Source: Blastocladiella emersonii ATCC 22665 (taxonomy: Eukaryota > Blastocladiomycota > Blastocladiomycetes > Blastocladiales > Blastocladiaceae). From it: a stretch of 64,000 nt of DNA. The first letter of the stretch is position 1, and each line of letters begins with the position of its first letter. Location of the stretch: assembly GCA_025594325.1 (NCBI GenBank), contig JANHCV010000003.1, forward strand, positions 496,001 through 560,000, given 5' to 3'. The notes beneath the pieces were generated by a model, which saw only the letters and a program-made list of their open reading frames with translations, made no database searches and had not been told where the DNA came from. Below, in pieces: positions 53,201 through 64,000 of the stretch. The translations under genes and the position numbers were made by a program.

Positions 53201-56200
53201 GCGCTCGACGTCGGCCTTGGCGTCAGCGAGCTGGGTCTCGTAGGCGGCGGCCTCCTCGACGCGGCGGGTCTCGGCCTTGTCGAGGGCGGACTCGAGGTGG
53301 CGGACGCGGTCGGCGAGCTCGCGGCGGGCGCCCGAGGCGCGCTCGAGGACCTGGAGGTCGGCGGCGTGCGCCTGGAGCTCGCGGCGGTACTGGTCCTGGG
53401 CGCCGTCGAGCTGCTGCTCGAGGTCGGCGACGCGCGCCTCGGCCTGGGTGCGCGCGGCGTTCTCGACGCCGAGGTCCTGCGCGAGCCCGTCGCGTTCGGT
53501 GCGCAGCTCGTTGCGCTGCCGGGTGAGGGCGTCGATGCGCTTCTGCGCGTCACTCGCCTTGGCCGTCCACGCCTGCACCTGCTTGTCGAGCTCCGCGTAC
53601 TTGGCCTGCGCGGCCTCGAGCTCGGCGCGCGTCGCCGCGAGCGACTGCTCGAGCGCGCTCGCTCGCTCGCCCGCCTCAGCGATCTGCTCGTCGCGCTTCT
53701 TGACCTCGGCCGCCAGGTACTCGATGTCCGACTCGAGCGCGCGCAGCTTGGCCTGGATCTCCTCGGACGGATCGGCCTCGGGCTCAGGCTGCGGCTGCGG
53801 CGGCGCGGGCTTGACGGGCGACGCGGGCCGCTGCGGCGAGCGCGACGGGGACGCACTCCGCTGCTGCTGCTGCTGCTGCTGCGCGTTGGCCGCGGCCGCC
53901 TGCATCATCTCGTCGTGGTGCTTCTGCTGGAGGTCGCGGATCTCCTTGGCGTGGCGCTGGATGGCGCGCTTCTCCTCGTTCTGGAGGGCGTCAACGCGGT
54001 TGCGGAGCGCGGTGGTCTGGGCCTCGAGGGTCTCGACGCGGGCCTGGTGGTGGCCGGCGGTGGTAGCGGCCTCGGCGCGGATGCGCTCCGCGAGGTCCTG
54101 GGCCTCCTTGACCATGCCGCGGAACATGTCGCGCTGCGCGGTCGCCTGGGCGACGGACTCGCGGAGCGTCTCGTGGGTGCGCTCGAGGACATTACGCTCG
54201 AGCTGCGCGGCGGCGAGCGCGCGGCGCGTGTTCTCGAGGTCGGCGCGTGCGCGCGTCAGGTCCGCGTCGAGTGCCGTGTACCGCTCCTCCCAGTCGGCGG
54301 CGGCGCGCGAGTACGCGGCCGACTGCGTGGTCGCGTGGTGCAGCTGGTCGCGCAGGGAGGCTACGTTCTTGGTCGCCTGCTCGAGGTTGCCCGCGAGCAG
54401 CTTGGCCTCGGCCTCGTGCCGCGCCGCGACCATGGCCTGGTCCACGGACCGCTGCTCGGCGGCCGACAGCTTGGCCTTGAGCGCCTCGATGACCGTGGTC
54501 TGGTGCTCGAGCTTGAGCTGCATGTGGTGCAGCTTCTCGTCGCTACCGTCAGCGGCGGCACCACCGTGCGGCGGCGGGCGCTGGGGCGACGCGGACCGGC
54601 CGCGTGCGCTGCCCGCGCCGTTGGCCTGGTCCGCGACGGCGCGGTCCTGGGCCTGCTGGCGGAGCGCGGCGATCTCGACCTCGAGGGCGGCGCGCTCGGC
54701 CTTGACGGCGTCGAGCTCGCGGACGAGCCCGCCCTGGATCTGGCGGGTGAGGACCTCGTGCTGCTCCGAGAGCTTGCGGACGGTGGCGAGGAGCGAGCGG
54801 TTCTTGTCGAGGAGGGCCTCGACGTTGTCGAACTCGACGAGGTGCGCCGTGATGGCGTCCTGGCCGGGCGAGCCCGAGTCGACAAAGAGGTCGCGGAGTT
54901 GGCTCACGACGTCGTCGGCGTTCATGCCGGCGAGGAGGAGGGCGAGCTGGCGGGAGACGTCGGCGACGAGCATCTTCTGGGCGTCGAGGTCGGACTGGAC
55001 GTCGGCGCACGCGCGCTTCCACGACTGGCACTGGGCGAGGATCCCGGCCTTCTCCTTGTCGAGCTCGACGACCTGGACGTTGAGCGAGCGCACCTCGTCG
55101 CGGAGCTGGTCGTTGTCGGCGGTGAGCTTGGCGTAGATGGGCGCGCGCTCGTCCATTTCGGCGAGGATCTGGCGCAGGCCGTCCTCGAGGTCGTGCACGC
55201 GCGAGGCGAGGAACGCCGCCTCGTTCTCCTTCTTGACGAGGTCGGCCCACAGCTGCGAGTACGTCTTGCCCGACTGCAGCGCGCGCGCCGCGAGGGCGCT
55301 GCCGGGGAACGCCTGCGCGGAGGCGGTGCCGTTGGCGACGACGAGCAGGTCCTGGTTGGACTTGTCGACGAGGTCGATGCGCTCCTGCAGCTCGGTCATC
55401 TTGGCGACGAGCAGCTTCTTCTCCTCGTCCATTTCGGCGCGCGCCGCGGCGAGGTCCTTGGCGGCGTCAGCGACCTGAGTCTCGAGAGCGGCGGTCTTGG
55501 TGCGCGCGTCGGCGAGGTCCGTGTTGAGGCGGTCGGCGAAGGCGTGGGCCTCGGCGGCGAGCGCGGCCTGGGTCTTGCCGTACTGCTGCCACTTGGCGAG
55601 CTCGTGCTTGAACTGGTCCTCGGCGGTGCGGAGCGAGACCTCGAGGTCGGCAATGGACCGGCGCGCGGCGGCGAGCTCGTCCTGGGTGGCGTGCAGCTTG
55701 TCGTTGGCGGTGGCGGCGCGCTTGTCGAGGTACGCGTTCTGCTGGTTGAGGTCGTTAACCTGGGCGACGAGGCCGGCGATCTGGCGGGCCTTAGCCTTGG
55801 TGGCGGTGGCGTGGTCCTCGAGGGTGCGCTCGAGCTCGGCGTTGGCCCAGTCGAGCTGGCTCTGCACGATGCGCAGCTGCTGCTCGGCCTTTTCCTTGGC
55901 AAAGGCGGCGGAGGTGAGCTGGACCTTGGCGTCGGCGGCGTCGGCGAGGGCGCGGTCGAGCTCGCGGCGCGTCGTCGAGTATTTTTCGAGCAGCTTCTGG
56001 TACTCGTCTACGTGCGGGCGACTTTGTCAGCGGGAGAGCGCGGATCCGCCGAGGGTAGAAACCAGCGCACCGTTCTGGAACGACTCGAGCTGGTCCTGCG
56101 AATCGGTAGCCTTGAGCAGCTCGCGGTTACGCTGCGTGAGGGCGTCGGCCTGCATGAGGGCGTCGGCGAGCTTGCGCGCCACGTCGTGGTGGGCGGCCTC

Positions 56201-56813
56201 GGCGGCGCGCTGGGCGGCGTTGGCGGACGAGAGGTGGGTGCTGAGCGACTTGGTCTCGTCCTCGAGGGCGGCGACGCGCTGCGTCAGGGCCGCGTTCTCG
56301 GCGCGCGTCGACTGGGCCTTGAGCTGCAGCTCCTCGATCTTGCACTCTTCGGATACGTGTGGCGGGGAGATGAGGGTGCATTCAACGAGACGTGGAGCGA
56401 GAGGGAAGCAGTACCGTGCTCGATTTCGAGGCGCTGGAGGCGAGCGGGCGCGGAGAGCACGTCCGAGTCGGCGAGTGCGACAAACAGCTTGTGCACGAGC
56501 TCAGCGGCGCTGTCGGGGATCTCCGAGGTCGCAGTCGCGTTGGCGGAGGCTGTAGGGGACACAGTCAGCTTCGATCGTCGAATGATGTGCGCGGACGCGA
56601 GACGGACGCACCGCGGTCGGCAAAGAGCTTGGCCGCAGCCTCCCAGTCCGCGGGCGCCGTCTTCTGGACGAGCGCGGCGAGACGGGCGGGCAGCGCATGG
56701 CCCGTTGAGGTCGAGGTTGGTGGTGATGGCGGTGACGACGACGGCGCGTCGCCCGAGGAAGGAGCGACGGCAGACCCGCCAGGTTGGGCGGGCGGCGGGG
56801 CGTGGTCGGACAT
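50297..56813 (-). CDS. Tpr/Mlp-type nuclear basket coiled-coil protein
   Basis: Exons 56813-56612, 56549-56415, 56346-56071 and 56007-50297 give 2107 residues, the size class of Tpr/Mlp1. Residues ~110 to ~1430 are almost continuous heptad-type coiled coil rich in Glu, Gln, Arg, Ala and Leu. The remaining ~670 residues are Ala/Pro/Gln-rich and disordered, ending in a Gly/Arg-rich tail (GRGGGRARRGAR). Tpr/Mlp proteins form filaments of the nuclear-pore basket and act in mRNA quality control and gene tethering. Other giant coiled-coil proteins (golgins, motor-associated) are possible, but a long coil followed by a disordered acidic or Ala/Pro tail and the N-terminal lead-in favour Tpr. All joins are phase 1. 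It shares a 209-bp divergent promoter with the Snu114-like gene. Confidence 0.75.
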
Positions 56814-57022
56814 GGCTGCGGGACCCGCTGCCGCAAGTGGATGCATGGAGCGGCGAGTGCGGCACGCTCGACAGGGGCAGGACGGGAAGAGAGGGGGAGC
56901 GGCGCGGTCGAGTCGCACGGCGAAGGCGGCGCTCCGTCACGCGCCGTGCGACGGACGTGGCGGGCCGACGCGTTTTCCACTTTGGTTCGGGTTGGGCCGT
57001 GCCGATCCTCTCTCTCCCTTAC

Positions 57023-59507
57023 ATGCATTACGGAATGGAATCGAATGAAGCGCCGCCGTTCGTGCTCGCCCACGGCCTCGATCCCGTCACCGACGGCCCG
57101 CTGGTGGGTACGGTCCTGCTCCGCGAACACCTCCGGCCCTCCCGCTGACGCCCGTCTGCGAGTAGACTACGTCGCCCGCTTCCCCACGTCGCCCGAGTCG
57201 GTCCGCAACGTGGCCCTCGTCGGGGCCCCGTCCGCGGGCAAGTCGGCGCTCGCCCAGCACCTGCTCGGTCACGCACTCGGCCCCGCCACCGACGCCGCTG
57301 CTGCTGCGCCACCGCATGGCCCCACGGCGCGCATGACGTCGTACCCAATCATCGACACGGCCGCCGACCGCCTCGTGTACCTGGTCGACACGCCGGGCGA
57401 CGTCAACCTCGGGATCGACGTGGCGTCCGCCATGTCGGTGGCCGACGGCGCGGTGGTCGTGGTCGACCCGCTCATGCCGCCGAGCAATAACGAGGCGCTG
57501 CTCGTGCGCTACGTGGCAGACCAGGCGCGGCCGGTGGTCGTGCTTGTCAACAAGCTCGATCTTGTGCTGCGCGACGCGTCGCTCTCGGACGACGACGTGC
57601 ACGCGCTGCTGCGAGATGCTGTCCGCCGCGCTTCACCGGACGGAAAACCCGCTGCCGTACTGTTCGGGTCCGTCACCGAGGACTGGGCTGTACGCGACCT
57701 CGGCGCCTTTGCCGACCGCGTTGGGATCACGCTCCCGACGGCCGACCCGCTCGACCTGCTGCTGGGCGAGCACTACCTCGACCCGGCGACGTCCATCTGC
57801 TTTGCCGAGCCCTTCTCCGCCGACGGCCGTGACCTCGTTCACGGCTTCGTCACCTGCGTCGTCGACCCACTGCGCAAGCTTTACAGCATGGACCACCGCG
57901 CCGCGCCGTTCCTCCCGCTCTCCGACGCCCTCATGTCCGCCATCTTCCACCACGTCTCCGCGCCCAACGCCGCGCAGCTCGAGTACGCGCCGACGCCGGA
58001 CCTCGTCGCGGTGCACCCTGCGCCGTACGAGCTCGTCGCGACCGCCGTTGCCGCGTGCTCGCCCGGCGTCCCCGGCAACGAGGAGGAAGCCGTCCCGCTC
58101 GTCATGTCCAACACGCGCGCGTACGCCGACTTTTGCCTGCTGGACCTCGACCCGCGGTGCTTCCTCTTCGGCCGCGTGTACTCGGGCACCTTGGCGGAAA
58201 ACGCGTGGTGCCTGGTCGGCGACACGGCCGTGCGGCGCGCGGCGGGGGTCCCCGCGGGCCACCTCGCGCTGCGGCTTGACGCGCAGGTGCCGGCGGTCAT
58301 GCACGACAAGTCAACGTTCGCGCCTACGCTCCGCGGGGCCGAGGTCGCGCTCTCGCTCCCGATCCCGGTGGTCCCGCACACGGCGTTCCTCCCGGTCCCC
58401 GCGACGCCGCTCGACGGGGCGGCCGGGACGCAGCTCCAGTCGATCCTGAACCGGCTCGCGGTGCTGCACCCGGCGCTCGCGAGCGCGAGCGACTGGAACC
58501 AGCTGCTGGCCGCGCCGTCGGCGTCGATGCTGCTGGGCGCGGTCGCGGCGTGCCGGCGCGCGTACCCGGCGGCCTTCTTCAAGCTCGAGGCCGGCGTGCG
58601 CGGGACGCTGCGGCCCGTGTTCCGCGAGTCGGTAACCCGGAAATCGGACCTCGTCGCGTCGTGCGTGTCGCCGCACAAGCGGTTCCGCGTGTACGCCGTG
58701 GCCGAGCCGTTGGCGGAGGCCGATGAGTCCACTTACTTCCGCCCGCTCCCCACCGCTGCCACTAAGCTGCACTCACCGGTCGACCCCTCCGCCGCGCGCC
58801 CACACACGCTCCCGCGCCGCGCACCTTCCGCCGTCGTCCGCGCCGTCGACGCGTCCCCATCCGGTCTGCGCGCCGCGTGTCCCGCGAACCCGACGAACGT
58901 CCCGCGCGGCCTCGCCTCGGGATTCGCGTGGGTCCGCGCACAGGGCCCGGTCCTCGAGATGCCCGTGCACGGCGTGCGGCTGCGCGTGCTCGACGCACAC
59001 GACGCGGCGCCCGCGTGGCGCGGGGTGTCGTCGCTCGGCCAGATCGTGCCGACGGCGCGGAGGGTCGCGATGGCGGCGATCTTGGCCGCGGGGCCGGTGG
59101 TGCTTGAGCCCGTGGTCGTGGTTGAGACGAGCGTGGGGAGGAAGGTTGGGAGGGGACAGGTCGCGGTCGCACGGCGCGCGGTCGAGCGGGTCGTCGAAGG
59201 GATGGGCGGCGGCGAGGTCAGCGTCAACTCGTCGGCGGCGGCGGGGACCGTGATCCGCGCGCGTGTCCCGCTCCGCGGCCTGCACGCGCGCGGGCTCGAC
59301 GAGGCCGCGCTGTGCGCCCAGCTGGCCGCGGCCATCCCTCCGGGGACGTGGTCCGCGCCCGTGGCCACGTTCGGCGGCTGGTCCCGCGTCACCGGCGACC
59401 CGCTGGACGCGACGACGGCCGCGGGCCAGCTGGTGCGCGACCTTCGCCGTGTCCTGATGCTGCGGGACGAGGGCCTCGACCAACAGCGGTTCCTGAGCGA
59501 CTATTAG
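57023..59507 (+). CDS. Divergent Snu114/EFTUD2-like GTPase
   Basis: Exons 57023-57107 and 57166-59507 give 808 residues; ATG 57035 is an in-frame alternative start. The order is that of the EF-2 family. P-loop GAPSAGKS lies at 48-55, then VDTPGDVN (G3) and VNKLDLV (G4), domain II FGRVYSGTL, domain III FRESVTRKSDLVASC...AEPL, and a C-terminal tail LRRVLMLRDEG. The lead-in FPTSPESVRNVALVG, the stretch after NKLD and the PLRKLYSM segment fit U5 snRNP Snu114 better than EF-2, and there is no diphthamide loop. Snu114 controls spliceosome activation by Brr2. This copy is much more diverged than usual for so conserved a protein and lacks the acidic N-terminal extension, so it may be a derived paralogue. 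Confidence 0.72.
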
Positions 59508-59586
59508 ATGTGATCGATACAAGTGTAGTATTATGTTCACACACACCCAGGGGAAAATTGAAAGTCAGAAAGGGGGAAAAAAAATC

Positions 59587-62227
59587 TCACGTTGCGCGCG
59601 CAAGGTACGCGGCGACGGGCGGCGACTTGGCGAGCTCGCACTCGAGCTCGAGCGCCGCCGTGAGCGGGGACGTCTGGCCGAGCCGCCCGGTGCCGGCCAT
59701 CGAGGCGGCTAGGACCACGTCCTCGACCGCGTCCACGGGCTCGAGCATCGCCTCGTCCTCGCCGCTGCCGGCACCGACCGAGGCCGCGGCCGCGATCGCC
59801 GCCGCGAGCACCGGGTGGTCGAGCTGGTCGAGCTCCGAGTGGTTGGCGAGCGTGAGCGGCGGCCGCGGCGTCGACGACACGGACGCCGACCGGCTGGACG
59901 GCCGGAACGACGCGCTCGCGGACCGCGCGAGCCGGACGGGTGTCGGCGCCACGATCACGACCGAGGGTTTGCTGGCCGACGGCGCGACGCGCGTGGATGC
60001 CGGGTGGTGGTGCGCGTGGTGCGGGGCCGCGGACGAGGACGCATGCACGTCGCCGTCCTCGTCACCACCCCCGAGGATCGTGCGGAACCCGGCCAAGCTC
60101 CCGACGGGCGCCGCCCCAACGCGCGCGGCGGGCGGCGGGCCGACGACGAGGGCCCCGTTGTGCACGGACCCGACGGACACGAGGCTCGAGATACTCGCCG
60201 CGGACACGGACCCGCGCGCGAGACACCCTGCGCCCGCCCCCGCCCCGCCGCCCGTACGGCGGTGGTGGTAGAACGCCGCCCACGCGGTGGTCCCACGGAT
60301 CATGCGCCGGACCTCCTCCGCGACCCGCAAGATCTGCGCGTCGACGGCGGCCCACCCGGCGGCGGCCCCCGGGCAGTTGGTGATGGCCGCCGCGTCCCAC
60401 TCGGCGACGACGCGCGCGTGCACGTCCTCGGCGAGGTTGAGCTCGCGCTTCGCGCCGCGGTACACGTACCGGCGGACGAGGTCGCGGCGGATCCGCCGTG
60501 CCAGGTCGTGCGAGTACGGCGAGGCCGGGAGCGGCGGGAGTGGGGAGGCGAGGGTCGAGGTCGTCGTCGTTGTGGTGGCCGGCGATGCGCCCACGGCGCC
60601 CGCGGCGCCGGAGCCGGGCAGCGGACCCGTCAGCGGGCCGGGCGACCACGCGCCGAGCGTGACGCGTGGCGCGTTCGTGATGGGCGCGGACCGGAGCGGG
60701 CGCGGCGGGGCGGACGGCGACGGCGGGCCGGGCGGTGCCGCGATGGACGCGGCGAGCGCGGCCTTCTCGGTCGCGTCGGGCAGCTGCAGCGTCGACGGCC
60801 GGCGCTTGCGGAACTTGCGCGAGAACCACGAGCCGCTGCTCCCGCTCGACGTGGTCATGATAGACGCGGATGATGATGTCGTGGACCGCTGGATCGGCGC
60901 GGTCGGCGGCGCAGATGGTGCCGTGTAGGGGACGAGCACTGCGCACGTCGTGCCCGTGATCAGGGTGGTGCTCGAGAGGTGCGTTGGCGAGAGCGGCGGC
61001 GACATGGTCGTGCCGGGCTCGGGCGCCGTGACCTGGCGCAGGCGCGACGGCGGCGAGGACTCGGGCGAGTACGTGGCGGCGTGGGCTGCGGCCGAGTAGT
61101 CTTGGAGGCCGGGCTGCGTCTACACCGTCAGAGTCAGCTTCGAGATCATCACTCATTCGATCAACACAACCACGACGTACCGCACGAGGCGGACCGGCCC
61201 ACGCGCGCTTGAGGAACCGGGCGACCGAGAGCGAGAGCGAGGCCGCGCGAGCGACGGGCGAGGACGGCGCGGGGGCCGTGGACTGGCGGAGGAGCGGCGA
61301 CGGCGGGACCGCCGCGTGGTGGGCGTCGGCGAACGGCCACGGTGCCGCGGCGATGGCGACGGCAGGGACCTCGGGCGACGCGTACGGGGCCGCGCCCTGG
61401 ATCCCGGCGACGGCGCGCGCGATGGGCGACAGGCCCATCCACGCGGCGATGTTCGGGTCGGCGGCGTTCGGGTCGCGCTGCAGCGGGCGGGCCACGGCGA
61501 CGGGGGTCGTTGACGAGGCGGCCGATGGCCGGCGCGCGTCTTCTGCACTCGCTGCTGCCGCGGCCGCGGCGGCGTCGGCAGCCGCACACCCCTTGCACAG
61601 CCCGGGCTCGATCGGCGGCGCGTGCGCCCAGCCGGACAACGAGGCCGGGAGCGATGCGAACCACATAAAGTCAGCCCAGAACGCCGCGAGCTCGGCGTTA
61701 TACGACGCCTCGAGGCACGCGGCGAGCCCGTGGAACGCGTGCGGGTCGGCGAGCACCAGGTCGAGCGTGCCGGCCTCGCTCACGTTGTTGTTGCTGACAA
61801 CCGGACACGCCTCGGGGGTGCCCGGCCGCGACACGGACGCGAGACTCGCTCGGCTGTGCGAGACGGGCGTCGAGCTGCCGCTCTCGGGGAACAGCGGCGT
61901 CGCGGCCGTTGGCGGCGAGTCGGTGCCCGACGCGGTGGCCAGCATCGGCCGCGGACTCAGGAGCTCGAGCGGGACACACTGCACGTCGCTAAGCGTGGCC
62001 GTGGCGCTCTCAGGCGTGCCGAGCGGCCGCGGCGGCGGGGCGCTGAGCCGGCGGAGCTCGGTTGCGGTCGAGTCGTCGTCGGCGCCGGGCGAGGTGGGCG
62101 GGGACACGGGCAGCGGCATGGCGGCGGCGGCCGACTGCGGGGAGGCCTTGTCGTCGTCGTCGGCGGCGGCGTCACCTTGCGCCGACGTCGTCAGTGCTGG
62201 TGGCGGGAGCGGGTCGAGCTCGGTCAT
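59587..62227 (-). CDS. RGS-domain protein with a split RGS box
   Basis: Exons 62227-61181 and 61119-59587 give 859 residues. The first RGS half lies at about 150-190 (LDLVLADPHAFHGLAACLEASYNAELAAFWADFMWF). The second half is at about 550-625 (LARRIRRDLVRRYVYRGAKRELNLAEDVHARVVAEW...AVDAQILRVAEEVRRMIRGTTAWAAFYHH). About 350 low-complexity residues (Ser/Pro/Ala) intervene, and the intron falls inside this insert. RGS domains speed GTP hydrolysis on G-alpha subunits and end pheromone or nutrient signals. Everything outside the two halves looks disordered, and no membrane span or DEP domain is seen. Whether the halves fold together is not shown. Confidence 0.68.
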
Positions 62228-64000
62228 GACGACAGCCGATGGCGAAAGGATTGATGGGGAAGGGATGACAGGGCGCGAAGATCCGTCCGTCCGCGAGCGA
62301 GCTCACGAACGTGATCGAGCCGTGATGGGGGGCGAGGTTCAGGAGACGTGGTCCGCGCACAGGGCGATCCTGCGCAGGGATGGAGCGAGGACGCGGGAGA
62401 CGAGTTCGAGCGGGAGCGAGGGGAGGAGGTCGCCGCGGGAGGGAGGGGAGGGGAGGGATGGGAGGGAGGGGAGCGCGGGACGGAGAGGATCTGGTGCGCT
62501 GCGAGACCGGGGCCTGGCACAGCCACACTGATGTACGAGCAAACAAAGGATTGCGAAGATGCAACAGTGCGTGCAAGTCGCCCTGCGTGGATGAACGGGC
62601 TGACCGAGCCCTTGGACCGGAGCGCGCGCGCACGGGTTGGAACGACGGAGGCCGTAGTCGGGGAGCGGTCCTGCAGGCGCGGTGCGGGTCGCCGCGATGG
62701 GAGCGAGTGCTGGATCGGGGCACGGAGCGAGAGCAGGAGCGAGAGTGGGAGAGAGAGCGTCGACCACGGCGGGAGGCGATGTCAGCGACCACGGTCGGGG
62801 GCGGCGCAGGTAGCTGCCACACTGACGGGCGGCCGAACAACAGGATCCCGCGGCTCGGATGAAGGCGAGGGATATCGACGACGATCACGCGGGGGCGTGC
62901 GGGGGAGAGAGAGCGCGGGAGTCGTCGTGGGCGGCGATGGCGACGTCGGCAACGTTCGGGAAGGTCGGTGGCGACCTGACGATGTTACAGGTGCGGCAGA
63001 CAACGGTCAGTCTCGAAACGTGCGGGGAGAGCAAGATGTTGGGGCCCGCACGCGCGCATGCAGGAGAGAGGGAGAAGATAGCTGTTATCCGCGACCCTAG
63101 GCGAGTGTGGGGGAGGCGAGCCGATCACGTCGCCGTCCGCGACGACGGTTGGTCGATGCCTACGGCTAAGCTCGAGGCACCAAGCCTCGGTCCTGACCGC
63201 AGCCAGCCAGCCGCGGAGACAACGGCGACGGCGACGAGGTCGACACCGAGGACGAGGCGCTGCGCCGCACGCTGACGACTCGGTGGCCATGGTCGGCCAA
63301 TGACGTCTGCAGCAAAGCCTCGCGGCCTTCGATCCCGGCGAGAACGGTCGAATCTGATGGCCGCGGTCGTCGTCGACATCACCGCGCCCATCGCGGCGTG
63401 GGGCAGCAGCGCACCGAGCACGCGATGGGACGAAACCGCGAGAGCAAACCGTCGTGCCTGCTGCGCTGGGGCCAGCATGCGAGCTGGCTGCAGGGTGGCG
63501 CAGCGGCGCGGCGGCGTGAAAGCGTGCTCCTCCGAGCAAGCAGGGACCGCGCGGGCGGGGAACGGGGTCGCTGAAAGTCTGTGCGTACCGGTTATACTCG
63601 TGTTGGGGCGCTAGCGCAGGCCTCTATGAATCTAGCCAGTGCATCGGGCGACGTGCTGTTGCTGCTGGAGAGTGAGGGCCGCGCCGGGGTCGACGACGTA
63701 GTCCAGCTCGCGCGCGAAGTACAATGACGCTCAGCAACGGACGGAAGAGGAGAACAAGTCGTGTGGCTCAGCACGTTCCGTCGCGGGCTTGACCAAGCGA
63801 CTGCGCCGGCCGCTGATTCGTGGCGCGCGCGAGGAACAACGCCACGCGCACGTGCTGCGAGACAAAACGTGACCGGTGCGAGACACGCGTTGCGACGCGT
63901 TTTTTTGGGTCGCGAAGTGAGCAAACGTGCAATGTATGGATATTCGGATATGTGCGTGGATGTGGGTGCGTGGTGTGAACGAGAGCAAGGTGTGCAAGGT
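62228..64000. other. Terminal region without a supported gene
   Basis: About 1.8 kb upstream of the RGS gene to the window end. Short ORFs in all frames lack domains, and no tRNA or other RNA gene was recognised. The proximal few hundred bases probably hold the RGS gene promoter and 5' UTR. Confidence 0.45.

Noticed and set aside
51413-57148. A 1911-codon open frame on the plus strand opposite the Tpr gene
   Set aside because: It mirrors the coiled-coil codons of the minus-strand gene (Leu/Glu/Arg shadow composition), crosses that gene's introns and has no domain. It is a GC-rich antisense artefact.
56784-57166. Unspliced start for the Snu114-like gene through an Arg-rich N-terminus
   Set aside because: Reading straight through gives a nonsense Arg/Ser-rich start. 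The 58-nt intron GTACGG...GAGTAG, with a CTGAC branch, joins a sensible N-terminus to the family lead-in.
62339-62767. F-box-like LPLELVSRVL segment upstream of the RGS gene
   Set aside because: It is followed by a stop within about 20 codons, with no continuation or splice site that extends it; probably chance.

Overview
The window looks like nuclear DNA of a GC-rich, intron-containing fungus. A Zn2Cys6 regulator, chitin deacetylase, protein O-mannosyltransferase, Mpo1-type dioxygenase and Bud20 all point to fungi. An animal-type ferritin heavy chain, an HSPA12-type Hsp70 and a CHASE/PAS sensor are more typical of early-diverging zoosporic lineages (Blastocladiomycota or chytrid-like) than of Dikarya. 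That placement is inference. Introns are mostly 55-70 nt, with GTRCGT donors, CTRAC-type branch sites and frequent GTGTAG acceptors. I used this grammar plus reading phase to build the exon models, and every complete model given has a total coding length divisible by three.

Layout: 1-757, C-terminal end of a Na+/H+ exchanger. 1.2-1.8 kb, ferritin (-). 1.8-4.8 kb, no intact gene, with a probable decayed locus that still has a strong TATA promoter. 4.8-6.8 kb, CCCH protein with a makorin-type Cys-His module (-). 7.5-9.0 kb, GPI-type chitin deacetylase (-), needing a 5-nt microexon. 9.5-12.3 kb, Ste11/Byr2 MAPKKK (+). 12.4-15.9 kb, Nup98/Nup145N-type nucleoporin (-). 16.3-16.8 kb, PIG-Y (+). 16.9-19.3 kb, PMT2 (-). 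20.0-22.5 kb, unknown single-pass membrane protein (+). 22.7 kb, tRNA-Thr(CGU) (-). 22.9-25.9 kb, CHASE-PAS degenerate histidine-kinase-like sensor (-). 25.9-31.5 kb, gene-poor and repeat-rich, with a 20-copy 25-bp minisatellite. 31.5-32.8 kb, FCP1/NIF-like HAD protein (-). 33.3-34.0 kb, C2 protein (-). 34.5-36.2 kb, F-BAR/SH3 protein (+). 36.3-37.2 kb, bacterial-type two-TM protein (-). 37.5-37.9 kb, Bud20 (+). 38.1-40.9 kb, HSPA12-like (-). 41.3-42.2 kb, Mpo1 (+). 42.3-45.6 kb, Zn2Cys6 regulator (-), needing an 11-nt microexon. 47.6-50.0 kb, C2H2 regulator (+). 50.3-56.8 kb, Tpr/Mlp nucleoporin (-). 57.0-59.5 kb, divergent Snu114-like GTPase (+). 59.6-62.2 kb, split-RGS protein (-). 62.2-64.0 kb, no gene seen.

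Genes alternate strands: head-to-head pairs share promoters of about 0.2-0.6 kb, and convergent pairs are often about 80-150 bp apart. Themes include the secretory pathway and wall (PIG-Y makes GPI anchors, PMT2 O-mannosylates, and the deacetylase is a likely GPI client), the nuclear pore (a GLEBS nucleoporin and a Tpr basket protein), signalling (MAPKKK, RGS, sensor, C2, F-BAR) and RNA/ribosome work (Snu114-like, Bud20). I see no evidence that they form a single functional cluster. The most unusual items are the two predicted microexons, a core promoter shared by three loci, the degenerate sensor, the bacterial-type membrane protein and several domain architectures with missing or split parts.
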